Assembly: GCA_002311925.1 (NCBI GenBank)
Contig: DCAK01000069.1
Span: 6,659-21,178 of the forward strand
DNA length: 14,520 nt
Direction: 5' to 3'
From: Planctomycetes bacterium UBA1135
Lineage (GTDB): Bacteria; Planctomycetota; UBA1135
The position numbers and the translations under genes were made by a program. This document shows, piece by piece, positions 1 through 5,967 of the stretch (position 1 is its first letter; each line of letters opens with the position of its first letter). The notes beneath the pieces were generated by a model. That model saw only the letters and a program-made list of their open reading frames with translations. It did no database searches and was not told the origin of the DNA.

Positions 1-1304
1 CCCGGGAGGCCGCTGAAATCTTGGCCACAGCTCTGGAGACCGTGGAGGAGTTGGAGGAGACGATTCGGGAGGAGGAGAACCCCGAAGAGGTCTCAGCTTC
101 CTTGGCGCGCAGAACCGCGCGGACTCTGGGCAAGCTTCGAAAAACTCTCGGGGCCTGGTACCGATGGCGAGCCGGCTACGACCCTCTCTTCACCTGGTGG
201 TGTGAAGCCCCCTGGGAGGAACTCTCCGAGGCCATGGAGGGATTCGGGGAAACCCTGGAGGAGGATGTGGGCGGTATCGATTCCGAAGACGATGACCTTC
301 TCCTGGGAGATTCCATCGGCCGTGACGCCCTGGTGGAAGCGCTGGCCGGCGAAATGATTGCCTATTCCCCCGAGGAGCTTCTTCTCATTGCCGAAAAGGA
401 AATGGCCTGGTGCCAAGCGCGCATGGCCGAGGCGGTGGCTGCCATGGGATGCGCCGATTGGCCGCAAGCCCTGGACAAGGTGAAAGGCGCCCATGTGGAA
501 CCGGGCGAACAACCCGCCCTCATCCGGGAGTTGGCCGAGGAGGCCATCCAGTTCCTTGAGGACCGCGACCTCATCACCATCCCCGCCCTCGCCAAGGAAG
601 TCTGGAGAATGGAAATGATGTCGCCCGAGCGGCAGCGTTTCAGCCCCTATTTCACCGGTGGCGAAGTCATCAGCATCGCTTTTCCCACTTCCGGAATGTC
701 CCACGAGGCCAAGAGGATGTCGATGCGCGGGAACAACAGGCATTTTTCCAGGTCCGCGGTTCACCATGAACTCATTCCCGGACACCACCTCCAGGGGTAC
801 ATGGCCAGCCGATGGAACACCCACCGCCGCTTGTTCCACACCCCATTCCTCGTGGAGGGATGGGCCCTCTATTGGGAATTGAAGTTGTGGGACCTTGGAT
901 TCCCGCGCTCACCCGAGGACAAGGTGGGAATGCTCTTCTGGCGGGCTCATCGCTGCGCCCGCATCCTTTTCTCCCTCAATTTTCACCTCGGCAAATGGTC
1001 TCCCGAGGAATGCGTGGAATTCCTGATGGACAAGGTCGGGCACGAGGAACGCAACGCCCGGGCCGAAGTGCGCCGATCCATTCAAGGCGGCTACGGCCCT
1101 CTCTATCAATGCGCATACATGGTGGGGGGGCTCCAGATGCGTGCCCTTCACGCGGAATTGGTTCTCCAGGGCGGCATGACCGAAAAGGCTTTCCACGACG
1201 CGGTCCTGAAGCAGAATTCGATTCCGGTCGCAGCCATCCGCGCAGCCTTGGGGGGGGAGAATCCCGGTCGCTCCGCGGCGGCCTGGCGTTTCTATCCCCT
1301 CTGA
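1..1304 (+). CDS. DUF885 family (peptidase-like) protein, 5' end cut off by window
   Basis: This is the C-terminal part of a DUF885 protein, a family of putative zinc metallopeptidases. The clearest mark is HHELIPGHHLQ (bases 762-794), which fits the family's HExxPGHHxQ signature. It is followed by VEGWALYWE, the second conserved block, in which Glu and Trp-Ala-x-Tyr are typical. The C-terminal region with SIPVAAIRAAL also fits the family. The frame is open to the left edge: codons before the TTG at 21 read on without a stop. Family members are usually about 550-600 residues, and about 430 are visible here, so roughly the first quarter lies outside the window. The TTG at 21 should not be taken as the start. 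The gene is convergent with the M28 peptidase gene, with only 3 bases between the stop codons. Substrate and cell location cannot be told because the N-terminus is missing. Confidence 0.88.
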   Translation, partial: REAAEILATALETVEELEETIREEENPEEVSASLARRTARTLGKLRKTLGAWYRWRAGYDPLFTWWCEAPWEELSEAMEGFGETLEEDVGGIDSEDDDLLLGDSIGRDALVEALAGEMIAYSPEELLLIAEKEMAWCQARMAEAVAAMGCADWPQALDKVKGAHVEPGEQPALIRELAEEAIQFLEDRDLITIPALAKEVWRMEMMSPERQRFSPYFTGGEVISIAFPTSGMSHEAKRMSMRGNNRHFSRSAVHHELIPGHHLQGYMASRWNTHRRLFHTPFLVEGWALYWELKLWDLGFPRSPEDKVGMLFWRAHRCARILFSLNFHLGKWSPEECVEFLMDKVGHEERNARAEVRRSIQGGYGPLYQCAYMVGGLQMRALHAELVLQGGMTEKAFHDAVLKQNSIPVAAIRAALGGENPGRSAAAWRFYPL

Positions 1305-1307
1305 CCC

Positions 1308-3104
1308 TCAGCGGGGAGAGGCCCCCAAAGCCGCAACCGCGGCCCCGGCTCGCGCCTCGAGGATTTCGAGAGCGGCGGCCCGTTCACTCGGGGAACCGGT
1401 GATTAAATCGGGGAACCAGGACGAGCCGTAACCGGCGCTCCTTCGTAGGAGAAGCTTTCCCCTCGGCCCCGAACCGAGAAAGAGGCGGAGGAATCGATGG
1501 GGATGGGGGGCCTTCCCCGCCTCTGCCGAGGCGGCCAAGTGGTTCATGAGGTCGCGGAGCCGGTCCAGGTCATCCCCCTCCATGGATTCAAGCGCGTCCC
1601 GCGCGGCAACCGACCAAGCCCATGCGCCGTCCACCCGGCAGGATGTGCTGGAGAGTTCCCGGGCAAGCTCCACGGCGAGGCGAGCGGCGCGGGCGTGGAG
1701 GCGGAAATCGGGGTCGATGTGGGTCTCCACCACCCAAGGGGTGTCCCATGCCGAGTGGTAGGTGCCGTGACCACCGTGAAATCCGAAGCCGCCCACTTCC
1801 ATCCCCGCCTTTTCCAGGAAGGGGACATGGTCGGACCCTCCGCCGGGAAAGGAAGCCTTGGGGGCCGGGAGACCTTCACTTTCACAGGCGCGGGTGATGG
1901 CGGCCTGGAGGCCGGGGCTTCCCCAGGCGCTGAAGGAAGGCCCCGAAACCGCCACATCCAGATTGATGTAGGCGACCCCTCCGTCGCGAAGCGGGCCCAG
2001 GTGTTGCTCCACCCATTCGGTGGAACCCACCAGGCCCCATTCCTCTCCATCCCAGGTCCCCAAGATGAGAGTGCGTTCCGGTTTCCAACCCCGTCGGGTG
2101 GCGGCCCCGAGGATGCGGGCGGTTTCCAGGAGAACCGTGGTCCCGGTCCCGTTGTCGATGGCGCCCCTTCCCCAGGCGTCCCTGTGGGCTCCGAAGACCA
2201 CCCATGAATCGGGTTCCCTGGAGCCGGGAATCACGGCGAGGACGTTTTCAATCCGCACCGGTGTGGAGTCCTGCTCGACTTCCATGACCACCGACCGCTC
2301 CAGCGGGGAGGGATTCCCGGGCCTGCCTGCGGGCCCCAGGAGCTTGGTGGCGTTTTCCCAGGAAACCGGGAGGCTGGGAATGGGGGGAACCCCGTCGGCC
2401 TGGGCCATGGGAAGGCGGCGGGCCCCTGGAAGGGCGGCCCAACCCGGGCTGAGTGGATCGCCGTTTCCTACGCGGACCGACCCTCTTTGGATGGTCCCGG
2501 GCGCCCGCCAAGGACCGTGAGGGAGAATCTCGCCGCGGCCCGAACCATCGTCCTCGGGGTCGGTGTAGATGAGGGCCCCTGCGCAACCGGCCAGGGCCGC
2601 GTTCCTGACCTTCATCCCCCGGTAAAGGCCGCCGTAGCGGATGAGGGCTATGGTCCCGTCAAGGGGGACCTTTTCCGCGAGGGCCTCGAATTCGGATGAG
2701 GTGCCGCGCCCGGCGAAAACAAGGAGCCCCTGAACCCGTCCCGTGCCCGTGAGTCCGTGCATGGGAGGGGCGAGACCGTCCTCGGTGAGGGGGTCTTTTG
2801 GATTAGTGGTCTCCTCGAGGACGAGGGGGAGAGGGACGGCGCCGGGTTGGGAACCCGCCTCGGGCAGGAGAGCAAGGAAGGCCCGTGTTTGCCTGGGGAG
2901 ATGAACTTCGTAGACCTGCCGGCGAACCTCCAGCCCGGCCTCGGCAAAGACTCCGGCCGCATACGCTGCGCCAGCTTTGGATTCTTCGGAGCCGGCTAGG
3001 CGGGAAGAGGCGCAGAGTGCTGCCAGGGTCCCGCGCATCCTTTCGGCGGACACATCCCCCGAGACTGGCGTCGGAGCCTGGAGAGATAGGAGAAGAGCGA
3101 GCAC
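1308..3104 (-). CDS. Secreted M28 family (M28B, glutamate carboxypeptidase II-like) metallopeptidase
   Basis: A 598-residue di-zinc exopeptidase expected to remove C-terminal or N-terminal residues from small peptides outside the cytoplasm. Domains in order: a very short signal peptide (residues 1-10, start GTG at 3104), a PA-type insert (about 110-250, with RYGGLYRGMKVRNAALAG much like the glutamate carboxypeptidase II insert), the M28 catalytic domain (about 285-480), and a helical tail of about 115 residues where the eukaryotic enzymes carry a dimerisation domain. Likely zinc ligands and catalytic residues are H307 (GAHRDAW), D317 (AIDNGTG), E354/E355 (WDGEEWGLVGS), D383 (YINLDVA) and H450 (GTYHSAWDT). 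All are present, so the enzyme looks active. Human GCPII is about 750 residues, so this is a shortened version. No clear ribosome binding site precedes the GTG. The next gene is divergent, 20 bases away. Confidence 0.9.
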   Translation of the reverse strand: MLALLLSLQAPTPVSGDVSAERMRGTLAALCASSRLAGSEESKAGAAYAAGVFAEAGLEVRRQVYEVHLPRQTRAFLALLPEAGSQPGAVPLPLVLEETTNPKDPLTEDGLAPPMHGLTGTGRVQGLLVFAGRGTSSEFEALAEKVPLDGTIALIRYGGLYRGMKVRNAALAGCAGALIYTDPEDDGSGRGEILPHGPWRAPGTIQRGSVRVGNGDPLSPGWAALPGARRLPMAQADGVPPIPSLPVSWENATKLLGPAGRPGNPSPLERSVVMEVEQDSTPVRIENVLAVIPGSREPDSWVVFGAHRDAWGRGAIDNGTGTTVLLETARILGAATRRGWKPERTLILGTWDGEEWGLVGSTEWVEQHLGPLRDGGVAYINLDVAVSGPSFSAWGSPGLQAAITRACESEGLPAPKASFPGGGSDHVPFLEKAGMEVGGFGFHGGHGTYHSAWDTPWVVETHIDPDFRLHARAARLAVELARELSSTSCRVDGAWAWSVAARDALESMEGDDLDRLRDLMNHLAASAEAGKAPHPHRFLRLFLGSGPRGKLLLRRSAGYGSSWFPDLITGSPSERAAALEILEARAGAAVAALGASPR

Positions 3105-3112
3105 GGCGGAGT

Positions 3113-3119
3113 TACTCTA
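3113..3119. promoter_or_regulatory. Possible shared -10 element in a 20-base divergent gap
   Basis: The heptamer TACTCTA reads TACTCT on the + strand (3113-3118) and TAGAGT on the - strand (3119-3114). Both fit TAnnnT. Start sites about 7 bases downstream would fall at the A of the HAD gene's ATG (3125) and near 3107, just before the peptidase GTG (3104), about 18 bases apart. Neither direction has a good -35 box. Overlapping symmetrical -10 elements are known in bacterial bidirectional promoters. Here it is only a sequence-based suggestion. Confidence 0.2.
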
Positions 3120-3124
3120 GGCCG

Positions 3125-3568
3125 ATGGCCGCCGGGAAGCCTGATTTCATTGCCTTGGACTGGAATGGAACCGTGGTTCCCTTTTTCGGGCTGGGCCCCT
3201 ATTCCGGAGCCCTTGAGACGGCCGCAAGTTGGAGGGAGGATGGCTGCCTTGTTTTCGTGGTGAGCCGAGCGGGGCAGGGGACGGTGGAGCGTGATGTGCA
3301 GAGGACCGGTCTCGCCCACGATGGAGTTTTTGGATGCGTGGACAAGGGCCCCGTTTTGAAGGACCTCCATGCCCGCCATGGGGACGGGGTTTTCCTGGGG
3401 GACCACCCTTCGGATTTCCGCGCCGCCGCCGAGGCTGGGATTCCCTTCTTGCAGGCCGGGCTCGAAGGCCAACCCCTCCTGGAGGGCGCAGACGGTTGTT
3501 TCCGTGGATGGGAGGAGGCCGCTCTCCTGGTGGCGACGTTGTGGGGGATTTCGGAAGCCCCTTCTTGA
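3125..3568 (+). CDS. Small HAD-like hydrolase (cap-less, Asn in motif I)
   Basis: A 147-residue protein with the four HAD motifs and no room for a cap domain. Motif I is D12-W-N-G-T, motif II S47 (VFVVSRAG), motif III K74 (CVDKGPVLKD) and motif IV G92-D93 with D97 (LGDHPSDFRAAAEAG), which is a phosphoglycolate-phosphatase-like ending. The nucleophile Asp is kept, but the second Asp of DxD, the usual acid/base, is Asn14. Activity may therefore be reduced or altered. The ATG at 3125 is chosen because the frame further upstream only mirrors the opposite-strand peptidase gene and because the HAD fold begins a few residues later (FIALDWNGT). No Shine-Dalgarno is visible, and a TAnnnT sequence ends 6 bases before the ATG, so a leaderless message is possible. 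The stop codon lies inside the -35 box of the rpoZ promoter. The substrate is unknown. Confidence 0.8.
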   Translation: MAAGKPDFIALDWNGTVVPFFGLGPYSGALETAASWREDGCLVFVVSRAGQGTVERDVQRTGLAHDGVFGCVDKGPVLKDLHARHGDGVFLGDHPSDFRAAAEAGIPFLQAGLEGQPLLEGADGCFRGWEEAALLVATLWGISEAPS

Positions 3569-3592
3569 CCCGATATCGCCCTGGACTACACT
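3565..3592 (+). promoter_or_regulatory. Sigma-70-type promoter for rpoZ
   Basis: TTGACC (3565-3570, 5 of 6 to consensus) and TACACT (3587-3592, 4 of 6) are separated by 16 bases. This predicts a start near 3599 and a leader of about 34 bases before the rpoZ ATG at 3633. The -35 box contains the TGA stop of the upstream HAD gene. It is the best vegetative promoter match in the window. Confidence 0.5.
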
Positions 3593-3632
3593 ATTCGGTC
3601 CCTATCGGGGCTTCCGCACCCTGAATGACAAA

Positions 3633-3860
3633 ATGGAATTGACCCTTCCCCAACGATTGCAACGCTACGTAGGAGGTTCCTTCGAGCGCACAGTTCTGCT
3701 CCAGAAGCGTATTCGCCAATTGGTCCGAGGGGACGCTCCGCTTTTCGACGCGGAACTCGAGCACATCGACAACCCCATTGAAATCGCCCTCGTGGAGGTT
3801 GAAAGGGAGTTGGTAGAGCTCGTCGAAGAGGAAGAGGAAAAGAAGCCGACCCTGGACTAG
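3633..3860 (+). CDS. rpoZ: DNA-directed RNA polymerase omega subunit-like protein
   Basis: A 75-residue protein resembling RpoZ, the small omega subunit that helps fold and hold the beta' subunit of RNA polymerase. The sequence RYVGGSFERTVLLQKRIRQL fits the conserved N-terminal block of omega, in which the family has a basic residue pattern followed by a helix. The block with NPIEIALVEVERELVEL matches the next conserved helix (N/K-P-x-x-IALEEI). The protein ends in an acidic tail (six Glu, two Lys), as many omegas do. The length is typical (70-100). The ATG at 3633 is the only reasonable start and lacks a visible Shine-Dalgarno. The usual neighbour gmk is absent, and the gene stands alone behind its own promoter. 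Its TAG overlaps the stop of the facing gene within CTAG. Confidence is limited by the small size. Confidence 0.75.
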   Translation: MELTLPQRLQRYVGGSFERTVLLQKRIRQLVRGDAPLFDAELEHIDNPIEIALVEVERELVELVEEEEEKKPTLD

Positions 3861-4660
3861 AGGTTGCGTCCGGGTGGCGGAGGGTCGTCGTCTCTTCCCG
3901 GGGTATCGGAAGCCGGAAGGGATTCCGGGGCGCGATAGGAGGGAGGCGGCGAAAATTTCCCAGCCTGGGGATTCCTGTCCAACAAGCGAAGGGTTTGGAA
4001 TTCCACTTCCAGGGCGATGGCCTTGCCTCCCCAGCCACCAAGCTGGGCGAGGGCGGTGAGGGTCTCACCGGGAATGAAGACGAGGCGGGTGAATTGCTTG
4101 CGGGTGTCGAGCCACCATTCGGTCCTGGAACCCCCGTCCACAAGAGAGACTCCCTTGGTCCCCGAACCCTTTCGAGGTTTGGGCAGGAATTCAAGGCGAC
4201 CGGGGGGAGAGTATTCCCATCCCAGCCAGGGAGCGATGAAATCCAGGCGGGGCATCCCCGTGGTGGTTGCCCATGGCCTCCAAACTTCCAGGGCGCCTTG
4301 GAGATCGGCCTGTTCCCATGATTTTCCGATGTGGTCGACCGCAATCATGGAGCTGCCGTCCGAATGGAATTCCCAGAACGCGGGCTCGGGAAGGCGATCG
4401 GTGGAAAGAAGGGAATAGGCGCTCAGTCGGCCCTGCAAATCTCTTCCCAGGTGACCGTTGAAAAGAACCTCGGCCAGGACCCCCGAGGAGCCCAAGCGCC
4501 TTTCCCGGAGGTCCACCAGGGTCGCCCGGCCGGAAAGTTCCAATCCCTCCGCCTTCCGGAAGGCGGTGAGAATCTGCCCCATCAAGCGTTCGGGGGGCGA
4601 TTCACCTTCGGCGGGGGTTTGCAGAAGGAGAGGCGAAAGAGTGGCAAGGAGGAGAAGCAC
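3857..4660 (-). CDS. Secreted LolA/DUF2092-like protein
   Basis: A 267-residue exported protein. The start chosen is the GTG at 4660, 8 bases after the stop of the DUF2325 gene. It gives a compact signal peptide (LLLLATLSPLLLQTPAEG), and an AGAAAGG lies upstream. Longer starts would run about 80 residues into the upstream gene. The mature part begins with a helix (RLMGQILTAFRKAEGLELSG), followed by alternating strands, a segment WEQADLQGALEV, a strand pair around TEWWLDTRKQFTRLVFIPG, and FQTLRLLDRNPQAGKFSPPP. This last pattern, a final strand followed by a short 'F-x-PP' close, is typical of LolA/LolB-like and DUF2092 half-barrels that bind lipid. The C-terminus is a Pro/Asp-rich tail. No lipobox Cys is seen, so it is probably periplasmic. 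The family call rests on overall pattern only. Confidence 0.6.
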   Translation of the reverse strand: MLLLLATLSPLLLQTPAEGESPPERLMGQILTAFRKAEGLELSGRATLVDLRERRLGSSGVLAEVLFNGHLGRDLQGRLSAYSLLSTDRLPEPAFWEFHSDGSSMIAVDHIGKSWEQADLQGALEVWRPWATTTGMPRLDFIAPWLGWEYSPPGRLEFLPKPRKGSGTKGVSLVDGGSRTEWWLDTRKQFTRLVFIPGETLTALAQLGGWGGKAIALEVEFQTLRLLDRNPQAGKFSPPPSYRAPESLPASDTPGRDDDPPPPGRNL

Positions 4661-4668
4661 GGTTCTGA

Positions 4669-5931
4669 TTATGCCTTTCTGCGCAGGAGTTGCCCGAGGC
4701 ACTCGCGAAGACTGGCTCGCAGGTTGGTGAATCCCTCGTAATGGCAGGTGATGCAGGGCTTCTGGCCGACCTTGTTGCAGATGTCCCGGCACTTGCGGGT
4801 GAAGGTCGTGCGATTCCAGTGCAGGATGACCATGGCGTCGAATTGCGTCCGCATATCCCGTTCCAGCTTGTCCATGTGCTTGTGCCAGGACACGTATTCC
4901 GCCATCCGCCAATCCGCCCAAAAACCCAGAACCTCGGCGTATTCCTTGAGTTTTTCCAGGTGCCGGAGTTGGGGTTCCCCTCCTCCCACAACGAGGACCT
5001 TGAAGGCCCGGCCTTCGGCGGCGGCTGCGCCCAGGGATTTGGCGAGGACATTTTCTTCCGCGATTAGGGGCCTGTCCCGGAAGGAAGGGACGACTTCCTC
5101 TTCCAGCGAGGAGAATTTTTCGTGGTCCTCCAGGCAGGCCCTCAAGTCATCTCTTTCCTCCTCGACGAGAATCAGCTTCTTGACCGCCATGCGCTCGGAT
5201 TTCCGGAGCCCCTCCATCTCTTCACCGAGGGCCGCCTCTCTTTCTCCCGGCCGGGTCGCCCCCTCCAACTTGCGCTTGTTTTCCGCCGCGCGGAGATGTT
5301 CCTCCTGGGCCTTGGCGCGGGCTTCGTCCAGGGCTTCCTCCACCCGCCGACGACGGTCCCCCTCCCTTCCCAATGAATCCCGAAGCTTGACCCGTTCCCG
5401 GTCGGCTTCCACGAGTCGGCCCTCGAGATTCCTGAATTGCCGTTGGAGTTTTCCATCGCCTTCCTTGGGGGGGGTCTTCTCCTCGGCAGCGGGACCTTTT
5501 TCCGGGCGCGATGGTTCGGCGGCCTCCTCGAGCATGTCCTTCCACCGGTCGATGTACTCCTTCGCCCGCGTCCAATCTTCTTCGCCCCCGGTCAGGGCTT
5601 TGCGAAGCGAAGCGCCGAGACACTCGACTTTCATGAGTTCGGAATGCTGTTTCAGAACCTTTTCCGGGGCCAGGGGGCCAACGGGGAGAGCGCTCAGGAT
5701 TCCTTCAGCGACAGAGCGGCGGATTCCTTCCGAACCCACGACCGCGTCCGCCAGTGCCTGGGAGGGCTGGTTGCGTCCCTTTTTTCTCTTTCCACCCTTG
5801 CTCACCATTCCCGTCATCGTCGAGGGCGGGAAGAAACGACTGAGGAGCCATTCCAGGGAAGCGGGGTCCCGGCTCAGAAAGAGAAGAGCCGACTCAACCG
5901 TTCCCAGGTCGGGGTCGCTGGGCCGGGACAT
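4669..5931 (-). CDS. Coiled-coil protein with C-terminal DUF2325 domain
   Basis: A 420-residue cytoplasmic protein without signal peptide or membrane segment. Residues 1-140 form a helical region with a basic patch (GGKRKKGRN, 45-53). Residues 160-275 are strongly charged and heptad-like, hence a coiled coil. Residues 310-405 match DUF2325: KVLVVGGGEPQLRHLEKL, then GFWADW, AMVILHWNRTTF and a final HYEGFTNLRASL. DUF2325 has a small Rossmann-like look, and its function is not known to me. Cysteines cluster near the end: C381, C385 (CRDIC), C393 and C396-H397 (CITCH), arranged as C-x3-C-x7-C-x2-C-H, suggesting a metal or Fe-S site. A heme is unlikely because the protein is not exported. The start ATG at 5931 could instead be Met39 or Met42. 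The LolA-like gene follows 8 bases on, so the two are probably co-transcribed. Confidence 0.82.
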   Translation of the reverse strand: MSRPSDPDLGTVESALLFLSRDPASLEWLLSRFFPPSTMTGMVSKGGKRKKGRNQPSQALADAVVGSEGIRRSVAEGILSALPVGPLAPEKVLKQHSELMKVECLGASLRKALTGGEEDWTRAKEYIDRWKDMLEEAAEPSRPEKGPAAEEKTPPKEGDGKLQRQFRNLEGRLVEADRERVKLRDSLGREGDRRRRVEEALDEARAKAQEEHLRAAENKRKLEGATRPGEREAALGEEMEGLRKSERMAVKKLILVEEERDDLRACLEDHEKFSSLEEEVVPSFRDRPLIAEENVLAKSLGAAAAEGRAFKVLVVGGGEPQLRHLEKLKEYAEVLGFWADWRMAEYVSWHKHMDKLERDMRTQFDAMVILHWNRTTFTRKCRDICNKVGQKPCITCHYEGFTNLRASLRECLGQLLRRKA

Positions 5932-5937
5932 GAGCCG

Positions 5938-5965
5938 AGGTTAGCATCCCTATTTCAGGGTCCAA
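5938..5965 (-). promoter_or_regulatory. Possible promoter for the DUF2325 gene, overlapping a + strand -10
   Basis: On the - strand, TTGGAC (5965-5960) and TAACCT (5943-5938) are 16 bases apart. The start would fall at or next to the ATG (5931), giving a leaderless message. On the + strand, TAGCAT (5942-5947, 4 of 6 to TATAAT) overlaps it by two bases and would give a start near 5954 for the sulfatase-fold gene. AGGG (5957-5960) then serves as ribosome binding site 7 bases before the ATG at 5968. No good + strand -35 is seen. Confidence 0.3.
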
Positions 5966-5967
5966 GC

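Noticed and set aside
2885..3124. N-terminal extension of the HAD gene of 80 residues
   Set aside because: It overlaps the signal peptide and N-terminus of the M28 peptidase on the other strand, and the HAD fold needs no such extension.
4661..4921. N-terminal extension of the LolA-like protein of 87 residues
   Set aside because: It lies within the DUF2325 domain of the upstream gene in another frame, and the signal peptide begins at GTG 4660.
5299..5310. Possible c-type heme motif CxxCH in the DUF2325 protein (residues 393-397, near 4744-4755 by coordinates)
   Set aside because: The protein has no export signal, so heme attachment is not expected; a metal or Fe-S site is the better reading of the cysteine cluster.
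4748..5944. 398-codon Ser/Arg-rich open frame on the + strand
   Set aside because: Antisense to the DUF2325 gene; composition (Ser, Arg, Pro) is typical of shadow frames and no motif is seen.
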